From Stercoripulliclostridium_A sp045577735 (GTDB lineage Bacteria > Bacillota > Clostridia > Christensenellales > DTU072): a stretch of DNA of 64,000 bases. Under the pieces are notes generated by a model. The model worked only from the letters and a program-made list of their open reading frames with translations, was not told the origin of the DNA and ran no database searches. How positions within the stretch are numbered: the stretch's first letter is position 1; the number at the start of each line of letters is the position of its first letter. The stretch covers positions 252,200-316,199 of the forward strand of contig JAZNIY010000008.1 in the NCBI GenBank assembly GCA_045577735.1. Reading direction: 5' to 3'. The position numbers and the translations under genes were made by a program. Positions 1 through 8,297 of this stretch are shown piece by piece.

Positions 1-1
1 T

Positions 2-202
2 ATCCAAACCCGCACCTATGATGACGCTAACGGCGTAAGAAGATACGTTACCGAAATCGTTGCAGACGAAGTACAATTCCTCTCCACCCGTAATGACGGT
101 TCCGACGACCTTCCCGAAATCCCCGAAGCTCGCGAAACCAGGAGAGCACCCAGAGTGGAAGATGCACGTCCCATCGCAAGTGAAGACGACCTTCCCTTCT
201 AA
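2..202 (+). CDS. ssb: single-stranded DNA-binding protein, C-terminal part
   Basis: The window opens inside this gene; about 66 codons are visible to the TAA at 200-202. The visible part holds the end of the OB fold (RRYVTEIVADEVQFL) and then an acidic, Arg/Pro-containing tail ending in DDLPF. That tip is the SSB signature that recruits replication and repair partners in the cytoplasm. It is followed 24 bp later by rpsR, the usual rpsF-ssb-rpsR operon order. The 5' end and rpsF lie outside the window. Confidence 0.93.
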   Translation: MQTRTYDDANGVRRYVTEIVADEVQFLSTRNDGSDDLPEIPEARETRRAPRVEDARPIASEDDLPF

Positions 203-226
203 TTTTAGAGTATAAGGAGTATAAAT

Positions 227-526
227 ATGGAAAATAAGACTGCTAAACCCGCAAGACCTGCTGGAAAGCGTGCACCTAAAAAGAAAGTTTGCCCCTTTTG
301 CGTAAACAAGGTTGATGAAATCGATTACATCGCTCTTGCAAAAGAAATCGAAAAGTCCTCCGAACGTAGCTATAAAGACGGCGAAAAGCGTCCTCGCTAT
401 ATCGCTGAAAAAGGCAAGATTCTTCCCCGCCGTATGTCCGGTGTTTGCGTAAAACATCAACGCGCACTTGCAACTGCAATTAAACGCGCACGTATAATGG
501 CTCTTCTTCCTTTCAAAGGCGAATAA
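227..526 (+). CDS. rpsR: 30S ribosomal protein S18, with an internal insertion
   Basis: Protein of 99 residues, a component of the 30S platform that binds next to S6. The start follows a TAAGGAG site. Family blocks are clear: VCPFCVNK, IDY, KGKILPRR and VCVKHQR, then AIKRARIMALLPF. CPFC plus the Cys of GVCVKH resemble the zinc-binding form of S18. Between IDY and the KGKILPRR block there are about 26 residues, where S18 proteins I know have about 11. The roughly 15 extra residues are charged (KSSERSYKDGEKRP). The downstream repeat element begins on its stop codon. Confidence 0.95.
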   Translation: MENKTAKPARPAGKRAPKKKVCPFCVNKVDEIDYIALAKEIEKSSERSYKDGEKRPRYIAEKGKILPRRMSGVCVKHQRALATAIKRARIMALLPFKGE

Positions 527-648
527 AAACCATTATTTTGGCACTAGCCATAGGAAAAACAAGTCCCACTCGGTCGTTTACGAAAAGTAAAGTCCCGTCG
601 TGGGACTTTTATTTTTTCCGTCGGTTAGTATCCAAACTAATGGTTTTT
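525..648 (+). repeat. nested palindromic intergenic element, copy R1
   Basis: About 124 bp that start on the rpsR stop codon. The outer arms AAAACCATTA and TAATGGTTTT pair, then TTTTGG pairs with CCAAA. A second stem is AAGTCCCAC with GTGGGACTT. At the centre is a conserved core, CGGTCGTTTACG-aaaa-GTAAAGTCCC, with a TTTAC/GTAAA hairpin. It probably also acts as the rpsR terminator. Confidence 0.85.
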
Positions 649-667
649 ATTTACATACTATAAGTTA

Positions 668-730
668 GCAGAGTCCCGTCAGGTGGCTTTTTTGTTTTGC
701 TCGTTTTTCATCTTAACTAGCGTGTTTTAA
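668..730 (+). repeat. right-half fragment of the nested palindromic element
   Basis: The stretch from AGAGTCCCGTC through GTTTTGCTCG to CTAGCGTGTTTTAAGAGG matches the right half of the complete copy at 42021-42145. No left half is present, so this is a truncated copy. Confidence 0.6.
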
Positions 731-779
731 GAGGATTAATAAAGATAGAAGCCATGAAGAAAGTCCTAATTTTGAGGAA

Positions 780-808
780 TTGACAGTCAAAAGAAAAGAT
801 GATATTAT
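780..808 (+). promoter_or_regulatory. sigma-A-type promoter of the PH-domain gene
   Basis: TTGACA at 780-785, a 17-bp spacer and TATTAT at 803-808, about 32 bp upstream of the start codon. Confidence 0.75.
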
Positions 809-840
809 TAAAATATAAACAAAAGTAGGAGGACAAAAAA

Positions 841-1221
841 GTGATTGACTTTAACAAAAGTGGATTTTTTGCAAGATTAAAGAAAGTAGATAATGGAGAA
901 TTTAGCGCTATCATTAATGATTTTTTGATTAGTGGCGAAAGCATAGTTGGCTCTTATCAAAGCGTAAGAGATGGTATTGTTTTTACAAACAAGAGAATCA
1001 TTACGATAAATGTTCAAGGTATAACTGGAAAGAAAAAAGATTTTACGTCTATTCCATATAGCAAGATTGCAACCTTCTCTTTAGAGACGGCTGGGGTGTT
1101 TGATATGGATGCAGAACTTGAAATATACTTACCATCAATAGGTAAAGTTCATTTTGAATTTACTGGAAGAACAGATGTTAAAGAGATTTGTAAAATGATA
1201 TCCACATATGCGTTAGCATAA
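841..1221 (+). CDS. bacterial PH domain-like protein
   Basis: Protein of 126 residues with a GTG start preceded by a strong AGGAGGA site. The central part (IVGSYQSVRDGIVFTNKRIITINVQG) has the beta-strand pattern and the FTNKRIITI signature of bacterial PH domain proteins. No signal peptide or membrane segment is seen, so it is probably cytosolic. Its ligand and role are unknown. It has its own promoter and a strong terminator, so it is a single-gene unit. The family call rests on pattern recognition. Confidence 0.7.
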   Translation: MIDFNKSGFFARLKKVDNGEFSAIINDFLISGESIVGSYQSVRDGIVFTNKRIITINVQGITGKKKDFTSIPYSKIATFSLETAGVFDMDAELEIYLPSIGKVHFEFTGRTDVKEICKMISTYALA

Positions 1222-1240
1222 TATAGGCTATATTAAAAGT

Positions 1241-1275
1241 AAAAGACCGTTACTCAGTAATAACGGTCTTTTTTT
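1241..1275 (+). terminator. Rho-independent terminator after the PH-domain gene
   Basis: Perfect 11-bp stem AAAGACCGTTA/TAACGGTCTTT with an 8-nt loop, followed by a T-run. Confidence 0.9.
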
Positions 1276-1336
1276 CTTTGGTTTTTGAGTTTTTAATATT
1301 TACTTATATATCTTATACAGTCGAGTTTTTTCTTTT

Positions 1337-1501
1337 CTTGGGGACAGCTTAGTCAGAGTCTTAAAATGGCATAAAGAAGCTGGTAAACCCTTTGTTACCG
1401 ACCTTATTGGGCAACTTGGTACGCTACTTACCTTTGGAAGTATTGCAAGTTTCCTTGTTGGCGCCGTAGTGTTTAAAAAGGATGAAAAAAATAGCTATTA
1501 A
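1337..1501 (+). pseudogene. remnant of a membrane-protein gene (C-terminal fragment)
   Basis: An open frame with no start codon or ribosome site encodes about 54 residues (LGDSLVRVLKWHKEAGKPF, then a Gly/Leu/Val-rich helix LLTFGSIASFLVGAVVF and a lysine-rich end). It finishes at a TAA next to a terminator hairpin. Further upstream the frame is closed by a TGA near 1287. The look is that of the last transmembrane helix of a decayed gene. The family is not recognised. Confidence 0.45.
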
Positions 1502-1503
1502 AT

Positions 1504-1532
1504 AAAAGGCTCACGGAAACGTGTGCTTTTTT
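1504..1532 (+). terminator. terminator hairpin behind the gene remnant
   Basis: AAAAGGCTCACG and CGTGTGCTTTTTT pair around a GAAA loop with one mismatch, ending in T's. It supports the idea that a real gene once ended at 1501. Confidence 0.7.
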
Positions 1533-1576
1533 GTGGTTAAATGTTTGAGCGTGCGCCTAAAATTCCATTTTAGATA

Positions 1577-1605
1577 TTGATTATTATAAAATAAAGAATT
1601 ATAAT
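1577..1605 (+). promoter_or_regulatory. promoter of the Sel1-repeat gene
   Basis: TTGATT at 1577-1582, 17-bp spacer, TATAAT at 1600-1605. A GTGCGCGC tract follows at the predicted transcript start. Confidence 0.6.
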
Positions 1606-1653
1606 AAATCTAGCGTGCGCGCAAGACATAATTTAATTATATATGAGGTAGAT

Positions 1654-2601
1654 ATGGATTATTCTAAATGTTATTACAAAGGTCGTTACGTTTATAGCGC
1701 AAGGGAATATTTGGATGCTATGAAAGCAAATTACTTTAACCTTGCATACGATCCTAAAAACAGGGAAAAGATGCTCGAAGAAATAGAAAGAATTATGAAC
1801 TATAATTCCAGCAAAGATATATTTGCCCTTGCATATCTTTTGTTTGATGCGGGAACGGAGTCAAGCTATGACAGAGCCTATAACTGTTTGGATATAATCG
1901 TTAGTTGGGACTATGCTCCTGCTAAATATCTATTAGGACAAATGTACTTTTTGGGCGCAAGAGTAGACAAGGACGTAGACAGATTTTTCGAGCTAACCCA
2001 AGAGGCGGCAAAAGACAATTTTATACCCGCTAAAAATGCTTTGGCATATGCCTATTTTAACGGATATGGCTGTAAAACCGACCACGCAAAAGGTCGCAAG
2101 TTGCTCCAAGAATGTATCGATACCGCTAATTACGGCGTAGCATATTACAACGCCGGCGTAGGCTATATGCAAGGCTCTTTTGGCTATCCTAAGGATGAGA
2201 GAAAGGCACTTTCTTATTTCCAAGAAGCATCCTACCAATATTACAAATCAGCATCCTACAATTTGGGAATAATGTATCTTGAAGGTAAGGGATGCACTAA
2301 AAACATCCAAAAGGGACTCCAAGAATTGTCGGCAGCCGCAAGTCTTGGACATTTGAAATCCCAAAAGAAACTGGGTGACGCCTATTATTTTGGCAAGATA
2401 ACCACCAAAAACCTTGAAAGAGCCTATACCTATTACCTCATGGCGGCGGAAAACGGCGATCCCTACTCCATGTATAGCGTCGGCTACATGATCGTCAAAA
2501 AGGAATATATGTGGGTTGACCGATTCGAGGGTATCAAGTGGCTACAAAAGGCGTCGTATAAAGGGTATGAGGCGGCAACCAAACTACTCAATAACTTGTA
2601 G
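1654..2601 (+). CDS. Sel1-like/TPR repeat protein
   Basis: Protein of 315 residues. The ATG at 1654 follows a GAGGT site and is preferred over the GTG at 1615, which has none. Tandem Sel1-type helical repeats fill the protein from about residue 80 on: LLGQMYFLGA, ALAYAYFNGYG, NAGVGYMQGSFGYPKDERKA, NLGIMYLEGKGCTKN, KLGDAYYFGK and SVGYMIV, each with the A.YYLG.G pattern. Such proteins are protein-interaction scaffolds. No signal peptide is seen, so a cytosolic location is likely. The partner is unknown. The stop codon TAG is the first bases of repeat element R2. Confidence 0.85.
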   Translation: MDYSKCYYKGRYVYSAREYLDAMKANYFNLAYDPKNREKMLEEIERIMNYNSSKDIFALAYLLFDAGTESSYDRAYNCLDIIVSWDYAPAKYLLGQMYFLGARVDKDVDRFFELTQEAAKDNFIPAKNALAYAYFNGYGCKTDHAKGRKLLQECIDTANYGVAYYNAGVGYMQGSFGYPKDERKALSYFQEASYQYYKSASYNLGIMYLEGKGCTKNIQKGLQELSAAASLGHLKSQKKLGDAYYFGKITTKNLERAYTYYLMAAENGDPYSMYSVGYMIVKKEYMWVDRFEGIKWLQKASYKGYEAATKLLNNL

Positions 2602-2721
2602 ACTTTGTTTTTTGGCGAATTAGTTAGAAAAATGGGAAAATTTACTTAGTCATTTACGCTTAGTAAACTCCTTGCGTAAATTTTCCCTTTTCCGTCCTAC
2701 TTCATCCAAAAACCAAAGTCT
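2600..2721 (+). repeat. nested palindromic element, copy R2
   Basis: Outer arms AGACTTTG/CAAAGTCT, then a T-C mismatch, then TTTTTGG/CCAAAAA. The middle stem is GGGAAAATTTAC/GTAAATTTTCCC. The core has CATTTACGCTTAGTAAACTCC. The bases differ from R1 but the pairing plan is the same. It begins on the TAG stop of the Sel1 gene. Confidence 0.85.
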
Positions 2722-2763
2722 ACCGAGGTCTAGGAAAAGTAAGAGGGTACTCAAACTGAATAA

Positions 2764-2882
2764 CAAGGTTTTTTGGCGAATTACTTTGTCAAAGGCAAAT
2801 TTTCTCAAGGCGCAGTAGGTCAACTACAGCAACCTTTCTAAAATTTGCCTTTTCCTCGTACTTCATCCAAAAACCAAAGTCT
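2764..2882 (+). repeat. nested palindromic element, copy R3 (core type B)
   Basis: Outer arms contain GGTTTTTTGG and CCAAAAACC; middle stem GGCAAATTTT/AAAATTTGCC. The core is the second type, GGCGCAGTAGGTCAACTACAG, with a GTAG/CTAC hairpin. It lies 42 bp after R2. Confidence 0.8.
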
Positions 2883-2901
2883 ATCGTGGTCTAACACTAG
2901 T

Positions 2902-3027
2902 AAAAACGCGTTATTTTAGCGAACAACTTCACAAAACTAAAAATCTCCCTACGGGTCATGTACGCCTAGTACACTCCCCTTGGGAGATTTTCTTTTTGTT
3001 CGTATCTCATCCAAAAAACAAAGTCTA
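2902..3027 (+). repeat. nested palindromic element, copy R4 (chimeric ends)
   Basis: The left end AAAACGCGTTATTTTAG matches the copy at 42021, but the right end CCAAAAAACAAAGTCT matches R2 and R3, so the outer arms do not pair. The middle stem AAAATCTCCC/GGGAGATTTT and the core CATGTACGCCTAGTACACTCC are intact. A fitting right arm (CCAAACTAACACGTTTTT) lies at about 3144-3161. This suggests recombination or nested insertion. Confidence 0.75.
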
Positions 3028-3070
3028 TCAGAGACTTAACACAGACAAAAATAAGAAAAAAACTAAAATT

Positions 3071-3137
3071 TTTCCTTGTGAACGTAGCAACGCGTAGTGA
3101 AGCCGTTCCGCGTTCCGCGCTCCGCACTCCGCACTTT
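3071..3137 (+). repeat. heptamer-tailed repeat, copy H1
   Basis: TTTCCTTGTGAACGTAGC, then AACGCGTAGTGAAGCCGTT, followed by four 7-bp units (CCGCGTT, CCGCGCT, CCGCACT, CCGCACT). A right arm of the palindromic element follows immediately. Confidence 0.75.
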
Positions 3138-3196
3138 CCAAGTCCAAACTAACACGTTTTTAAGAGGCTAGTCAATGGTGAGAACATATTAAACCT

Positions 3197-3263
3197 TTTC
3201 CTTGTGAGTGAAGCGTAAGCGTAACGAAGCCGTTCCTCACTCCGCGCTCCGCACTCCGCACTT
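3197..3263 (+). repeat. heptamer-tailed repeat, copy H2
   Basis: CCTTGTGAGTGAAGCG, then GTAACGAAGCCGTT, followed by CCTCACT, CCGCGCT, CCGCACT, CCGCACT. A palindromic-element right arm (CATCCAAAAACCAAAGCC) follows. The open frame across 3208-3408 is made of this repeat and is not a gene. Confidence 0.7.
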
Positions 3264-3387
3264 AACAACATCCAAAAACCAAAGCCTACCGTGGTCTAAC
3301 AAAAGAAAGAGAGAAAAAATCAAACAACACGGTTTTTTTGGGGAATGGTTAGAAAAATACAACGTAAATACTAGTAAGAGATTTATG

Positions 3388-3420
3388 AAAGCCTTGTTAT
3401 ATGTTTAACAAGGCTTTTTT
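3388..3420 (+). terminator. strong terminator without an obvious gene
   Basis: Perfect 12-bp stem AAAGCCTTGTTA/TAACAAGGCTTT with a 6-nt loop and a T-run. It lies about 790 bp beyond the last gene end, among repeats. No gene or recognised RNA precedes it; it may belong to a lost gene or an unrecognised short transcript. Confidence 0.8.
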
Positions 3421-3521
3421 AATAGTTTAACGCATCACCCTCCTTAATGGGCAAAGGGAGTAATAAAGAGGGAGCATTTTCACGCTAAAAACCTAAAAAA
3501 GAGTGAATAAAATTTAAAATA

Positions 3522-3550
3522 TTGACATATATAAAATTCTATACTATAAT
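3522..3550 (+). promoter_or_regulatory. promoter of the membrane-protein gene at 3620
   Basis: TTGACA 3522-3527, 17-bp spacer, TATAAT 3545-3550: a perfect consensus. Confidence 0.85.
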
Positions 3551-3619
3551 TAATTTGTATTTGCGGGCATAGAAAATGCTTAAAATATTTTGTTAAAGTT
3601 GTAAACGGAGGAGGAAATT

Positions 3620-4432
3620 ATGTTTTACGTACAAATGTGTTCATCGATTGCATATTTTCAAGTGCGTCAAAAAGAAGGGTATAGAAAATACTTGAAAATT
3701 ATTGATATTATTTGGAATATCAGTTTTATTTTTTGCTTGTTTTTCTATTTCAATAAAGCCTTTGGCTGGAACATTCTAAACGTTAGTGACAATATTTATG
3801 ACATTATCTTAATAGGCATTACCGCTTTTACCTCACTGTTCTTTATATTAAGAAGCATAGATAATCTTAATAAAGATTTGAGAGGATTGAGAAAAACGAG
3901 AGATCACAAAAAACTCTTCACTTGGAGCATAGTGTCTTTGCCCATTGCTTACGTGGTTACTTTATTGTTTGGTCTTACCTTATCTATTGTCGCCGGCTTT
4001 AATACAGCTTTAACTGTTGCCACAATGGCTGTTTCATTACAAATGCCATTGGTAATAGTAGAATTATTTTTCTACAACTCTTTTAGAAAAAGACAAAAAG
4101 AGTTCGTAGAGTATCATGGGGGTCCCTTAAGTAGGACTAAGTATGATGAATATTATGTGAAAGTGGCAGAACAAAACAAGTTTAAGAGTTGCGCCAGCAT
4201 TTTGCCCATAATAATCGAAGTTGCGATGGCTATATTTGTTATAGTGTTCCTAGTTATGCCCCTTGTTCAGAATGTGGATATAAGCGCAATAAAGGGTTCG
4301 TTGCCCAAAAATTTGCTAAAAGAAGGAAGCTTAATTGGACAGGCTACGGAGTTGTTGCTCTTTGCTACAACGATTATAGATTTTTTCAAAAAGAATTTGC
4401 CTAGAAAGAAAAAAGAGAAGAAAAACGATTAA
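3620..4432 (+). CDS. multi-pass membrane protein of unknown function
   Basis: Protein of 270 residues with an ATG behind GGAGGAGG. Hydrophobic segments are visible near residues 29-45, 55-75, 93-115, 120-140 and 195-215, plus a weaker one near 240, with a lysine-rich C-terminus (RKKKEKKND). The charged loops and final tail look cytoplasmic. No family motif is recognised. It is flanked by a consensus promoter and a GC-rich hairpin, so it is a single-gene unit in an accessory-looking stretch. Confidence 0.75.
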   Translation: MFYVQMCSSIAYFQVRQKEGYRKYLKIIDIIWNISFIFCLFFYFNKAFGWNILNVSDNIYDIILIGITAFTSLFFILRSIDNLNKDLRGLRKTRDHKKLFTWSIVSLPIAYVVTLLFGLTLSIVAGFNTALTVATMAVSLQMPLVIVELFFYNSFRKRQKEFVEYHGGPLSRTKYDEYYVKVAEQNKFKSCASILPIIIEVAMAIFVIVFLVMPLVQNVDISAIKGSLPKNLLKEGSLIGQATELLLFATTIIDFFKKNLPRKKKEKKND

Positions 4433-4446
4433 ATCAAAACAACTTA

Positions 4447-4472
4447 AACGGGCTCCGAGGGGGCCCTTTTTG
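4447..4472 (+). terminator. terminator after the membrane-protein gene
   Basis: GGGCTCC-gag-GGGGCCC-type GC hairpin followed by TTTTT. Confidence 0.7.
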
Positions 4473-4487
4473 TTGGGGAGATAAATG

Positions 4488-4516
4488 TTGCAAGTGCGCG
4501 CGCGTTGTGATAAAAT
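4488..4516 (+). promoter_or_regulatory. promoter with CG-alternating spacer (GH78 gene)
   Basis: TTGCAA 4488-4493, a 17-bp spacer beginning GTGCGCGCGCG, TAAAAT 4511-4516. One of eight promoters here with an alternating C/G tract between the two boxes. Confidence 0.7.
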
Positions 4517-4547
4517 AGGGGTGAGTTAGTATCATTTGGAGGGTTAT

Positions 4548-6863
4548 ATGCGCTTTTTAGCAAATATCGTTTCCTATATCTATATAGCAATAGCCTTTCT
4601 TACTTCGCTGTTCTCTTGGGGGGAGGGTGAAATGATGCCTTTTAGAAATATTTATGACCTGTCGAGTGCGCTCCCTGAGTATCAAACGCTGAGCTGTGAC
4701 GAGAAATCCGATTGGCAAGCAAAATGGATTTGGAATAAGGATGACCTTGAAGAAAAGAATACGTGGACGTGCTTTGTAAAGAGGGTGAATGTTGAGAGCG
4801 TGCCTCAAAATCTTGTTGCACACATCTCTGCCGACTCCAAATATTGGCTTTATATCAACGGACAAAACGTTGTCTTTGAGGGTAGCGTTAAGAGGGGCGA
4901 GGGCTTTGGATATTATGATAGCATAAATATTGCTCCTTACCTAAAAGAGGGGGAGAACGCTATTTGTGCCCTCGTGTGGTTCTGGGGAAGCGAAAAGAAC
5001 TACTCCTATTCTTCCAGTGGTCAAGGGGGCTTTATCTTTGAAGCTATTGGGGAAACCAGCATACTTTCCGATAATAGTTGGAAGGTGAAAAAGAACGGCG
5101 CATATCTTGATAGTGCCTTTAATCAGCCCAATTATAGGCTTCCCGAGTACAGTATACGTTACGATGCAAGGGAGGAAATAGGGGACTGGACAAGCGAGTC
5201 TTTCGACTCTTCCTCTTGGGAGAGTGCAACCGAGTACGCTAAGGGTGGCGAAGGGGTATACGGAAAGTTATATGCTAGAGGTATACCTATGCTCAAGGAC
5301 TTTGGGCTTAAAGATTACGAAAATGGCAAAGAATACGAAAACCACACCGTAAAGAAGGTGGGTGGGGAGAAAATAACCCTTGATATCCCCTATAACGCAC
5401 AGTTTACGCCTTACTTGAAGATAATTGCACCCAAGGGTAAAAAGATAACCATCACCACGGAAAACACCTTTATAACGGGTGCCGTATCTACTACGTACGT
5501 TACGAAAGAGGGCGAACAAGAGTTCGAAGCCCTAGGCTGGATGAACGGCGAGCACGTTACCTACAAGATACCCAAGGGTGTTACGATAATAGCGCTAAAA
5601 TATCGCGAAACGGGGTATAATAGCGAGTTTTCGGGTGATTTTAGGTGTGACGATGAGTTTATGAACACCTTGTGGCAAAAGTCACTCCGTACACTTTACG
5701 TCACGATGCGTGACAATTTTATGGACTGTCCCGACAGAGAAAGGGCACAGTGGTGGGGCGATGCCACAAGCGAAATGATAATGACCATGTACTCTATGGA
5801 CACTAATTCCTACCTACTCTACCAAAAAGGTGTCGATGCAATGTTAAAGCACGTCGGCGATGACAACGTGCTCCAAACCGTCGTGCCCATTAGTGGGGAT
5901 TACTTTGAACTTCCCGTTCAGCAACTTGGTGGTATAGTTGGCTTCTTGACTTATTACGAATACACCGGCGACAAAGCCTTTCTTGAAAGGGTATATCCCT
6001 ACGCACTAAACTACTTGAAACTTTGGGAAATGGGTGAAAATAACCTTGTTAAGCATCGTGAAGGCTCTTGGGACTGGCCGGACTGGGGCAAAAAAGCCGA
6101 TATGACGGCAATAGAAAACGCTTGGGTATACTATGCTCTTTCTAGCGTTGAGGAAATGGCAAATGTACTTAAAAAGGGAGAAGACCTACCCTTTATTACC
6201 TCAAGAAAGAGCGCGATATACGAAGGATACAAGGCGCTTTGGACAGAAAGTGGATACAAGAGCAAGGACGTAAAGAAACCCGATGACAGAGCAAACGCCC
6301 TTGCCGTTCTATCAGGACTTGCCAACGAAAAGCAGTATGATACCATTCTAAACGTGCTGACAACCACAAAAAACGCTAGCCCCTATATGGAATATTACGT
6401 CTTGGAAGCACTCTGTAAAATGGGCAAATACCAAGAAGCAACCGCTAGAATTAAAGAGCGTTACGAGGATATGGTAGAGGAAGATTACTCCACGCTTTGG
6501 GAGTTTTGGAACTCTTGGCAAGGCACGATGAACCACGCTTGGAGTGGTGGCCCACTAGTTATAATGAGCAAGCATCTCGCCGGTATTACTCCACTAGAGG
6601 CTGGCTACGAACTTGTTGAAATAAAACCCCAGTACGACCTCTTTGGGACTCTAAACTGCACCGTTCCCAGTGTTAAGGGGTTAATCACTTTGAAGTACGA
6701 AAATCAGTACGGCAACCAAATGATAGACCTCACTTTGCCTAGTGGCACAACGGCAGTTTTGTACGCGCCCACAAGTGGCATCGTTACGGTAAACGGAGAG
6801 TTATACTATCGCAACGGAGAGTATATAAACGGCGCAACCAACGTTGAGGTCGTTCAACAATAA
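4548..6863 (+). CDS. alpha-L-rhamnosidase-like glycoside hydrolase (GH78)
   Basis: Protein of 771 residues. The N-terminal part (WIWNKDD, then a jelly-roll pattern up to ENAICALVWFWG) matches the accessory domain of GH78 enzymes. The (alpha/alpha)6 catalytic part has DCPDRERAQWWGD at about 393-405, which carries the family's acidic catalytic residues. A later WEFWNSW near 651 precedes NHAWSGG. It would release terminal L-rhamnose or a similar sugar. The ATG at 4548 gives a hydrophobic N-terminus (signal or anchor); an alternative ATG at 4632 has an equally strong GGGAGGG site and would give a cytosolic protein. It is followed 12 bp later by a sugar-isomerase-like gene. Confidence 0.75.
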   Translation: MRFLANIVSYIYIAIAFLTSLFSWGEGEMMPFRNIYDLSSALPEYQTLSCDEKSDWQAKWIWNKDDLEEKNTWTCFVKRVNVESVPQNLVAHISADSKYWLYINGQNVVFEGSVKRGEGFGYYDSINIAPYLKEGENAICALVWFWGSEKNYSYSSSGQGGFIFEAIGETSILSDNSWKVKKNGAYLDSAFNQPNYRLPEYSIRYDAREEIGDWTSESFDSSSWESATEYAKGGEGVYGKLYARGIPMLKDFGLKDYENGKEYENHTVKKVGGEKITLDIPYNAQFTPYLKIIAPKGKKITITTENTFITGAVSTTYVTKEGEQEFEALGWMNGEHVTYKIPKGVTIIALKYRETGYNSEFSGDFRCDDEFMNTLWQKSLRTLYVTMRDNFMDCPDRERAQWWGDATSEMIMTMYSMDTNSYLLYQKGVDAMLKHVGDDNVLQTVVPISGDYFELPVQQLGGIVGFLTYYEYTGDKAFLERVYPYALNYLKLWEMGENNLVKHREGSWDWPDWGKKADMTAIENAWVYYALSSVEEMANVLKKGEDLPFITSRKSAIYEGYKALWTESGYKSKDVKKPDDRANALAVLSGLANEKQYDTILNVLTTTKNASPYMEYYVLEALCKMGKYQEATARIKERYEDMVEEDYSTLWEFWNSWQGTMNHAWSGGPLVIMSKHLAGITPLEAGYELVEIKPQYDLFGTLNCTVPSVKGLITLKYENQYGNQMIDLTLPSGTTAVLYAPTSGIVTVNGELYYRNGEYINGATNVEVVQQ

Positions 6864-6875
6864 GGTAGGAGAGAA

Positions 6876-8042
6876 ATGAAAGTTAATATTTTCCCACTAG
6901 TATCTAGTTTGCATAACGAAAGCAAGATAAACGAAAACACCGCAAGACTACTAAGTGAACTTATGAGCACGGGCGAGTTGGAGTTTAGGATTACGCCTAT
7001 CGAAGAATTGTACGATGGCGACCTTGCTCTCATTCTCGTTCAGAGTGGAGGTAGCGAGGGCTTGTTTTTGGAGCGATTTAATAGCTTGAAAGCACCATTC
7101 TATTTGCTCACTTATGGCAATAATAACTCCCTTCCCGCTTCCCTAGAAATACTTTCATACCTTAAGGACAACAACCTTGAGGGAGAGGTGTTGCACGGCT
7201 CTAACGCTTATATCGTAGGGCGCATTAAGGAGCTAACAAAATGCGAGGCAACTAGTAGACTGGGTGTTGTGGGTAAGCCCAGTGATTGGCTTATTGCCAG
7301 CAACGTTAACTATGCAACTGCAAAAAGATTGCACGGCGTGGAACTTGTAGATATCCCAATTGAAAGGGTGATTGGCGACTACCATTACCAAGAGAGCGTC
7401 AACGATGGGGGATTGAGCTTTAACTACGACAAGGCAGAACTTGACAAGGCGTTAAGGCTACACAAGGTGCTGGAATCCTTAAAAGAGGAATACAACCTTT
7501 CGGGCTTGACGATAAGGTGCTTTGACCTTCTTGGTACCATTGGCACTACGGCTTGCCTTTCCCTAGCCCTCCTAAATCAAGAGGGCACGGTTGCCACTTG
7601 CGAGGGCGACGTTCCCACGATGATAAGCATGGAGATACTTTCCAAAATTTTAGGAAAACCCAGCTTCCAAGCAAACCCAAGTAGAATAGACGTAAAGGGC
7701 AATAAAATAGTTTTTGCTCACTGCACTCTTCCCCTAAATATGGTTAAAGATTACTACCTTGACACCCACTTCGAGTCGGGAATAGGGGTAGCAATAAAAG
7801 GATACTTGAATGAGGAAAGGGTAACCATATTTAAGCTTAGCAGAAACCTAAAAGACTACTTTGTGACAACCGGAACTATTGTTAGAAACCTTGAAGAAGA
7901 CAACCTTTGTCGCACCCAAATAGAGGTAATGTTGGACGAAGGAACGGAGTATTTTCTAACAAGGCCCTACGGCAATCACCACGTTATTCTTTACGGCGAC
8001 CACAAAAAGGAAATTGTGGAATATATGCAAGGAATAAAATAG
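6876..8042 (+). CDS. L-fucose/L-arabinose isomerase-family protein
   Basis: Protein of 388 residues, ATG behind AGGAGAG, 12 bp after the GH78 gene, so they are probably co-transcribed. Family features are an N-terminal substrate-sensing half (LVSSLHNESKIN, VQSGGSEG), then CEGDVPTMISM with Glu243, then ANPSRID and IVFAHCTLP, and a final RPYGNHHVILYGDH. Glu and His residues of this kind bind the metal and substrate in fucose isomerases. It is shorter than classical FucI (about 590) and nearer to the shorter FucI-related proteins. The pairing with GH78 suggests use of a released deoxy sugar; the substrate is not proven. Confidence 0.7.
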   Translation: MKVNIFPLVSSLHNESKINENTARLLSELMSTGELEFRITPIEELYDGDLALILVQSGGSEGLFLERFNSLKAPFYLLTYGNNNSLPASLEILSYLKDNNLEGEVLHGSNAYIVGRIKELTKCEATSRLGVVGKPSDWLIASNVNYATAKRLHGVELVDIPIERVIGDYHYQESVNDGGLSFNYDKAELDKALRLHKVLESLKEEYNLSGLTIRCFDLLGTIGTTACLSLALLNQEGTVATCEGDVPTMISMEILSKILGKPSFQANPSRIDVKGNKIVFAHCTLPLNMVKDYYLDTHFESGIGVAIKGYLNEERVTIFKLSRNLKDYFVTTGTIVRNLEEDNLCRTQIEVMLDEGTEYFLTRPYGNHHVILYGDHKKEIVEYMQGIK

Positions 8043-8094
8043 CAAACCTTAAGCACGACGTGATATACAACAAAAGCACCTAACAGGGTGCTTT

Positions 8095-8283
8095 TTAATC
8101 TTCCAATTCTAAAATATAATCCGTTGTAACCTTATAGAATTTTGCAAGCTTTATAAGGACGTCAATGGACAACTGCCTTTTCTCATTTTCATACTGAGAA
8201 TAGGTGTTTTGTTTTACGTTCAAATATTTTGCAACGGCTTGTTGAGTGAAGCCATTTTCTTCTCTTAATTCCTTTAGCCTCAT
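8095..8283 (-). CDS. XRE-family helix-turn-helix repressor (62 aa)
   Basis: The whole protein is a Cro/CI-type HTH: RLKELREENGFTQQAVAKYL, then VKQNTYSQYENEKRQLSIDVLIKLAKFYKVTTDYIL. It is divergent from the membrane-protein gene at 8378. Two imperfect palindromes of the form ATATCTC-N5-GAGATAT lie in the shared intergenic region and overlap the 8378 promoter, so it probably represses both genes. Confidence 0.88.
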   Translation of the reverse strand: MRLKELREENGFTQQAVAKYLNVKQNTYSQYENEKRQLSIDVLIKLAKFYKVTTDYILELED

Positions 8284-8297
8284 ATTTTTAGTATATT

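Noticed and set aside
2600..3340. Possible CRISPR array
   Set aside because: Copies are about 120 bp, separated irregularly, with internal variation in the stems; there are no short identical repeats with unique spacers and no cas genes.
3208..3408. Open reading frame of 66 codons on the plus strand
   Set aside because: It is composed of the heptamer repeat and palindromic-element arms, starts without a ribosome site and shows no protein-like pattern.
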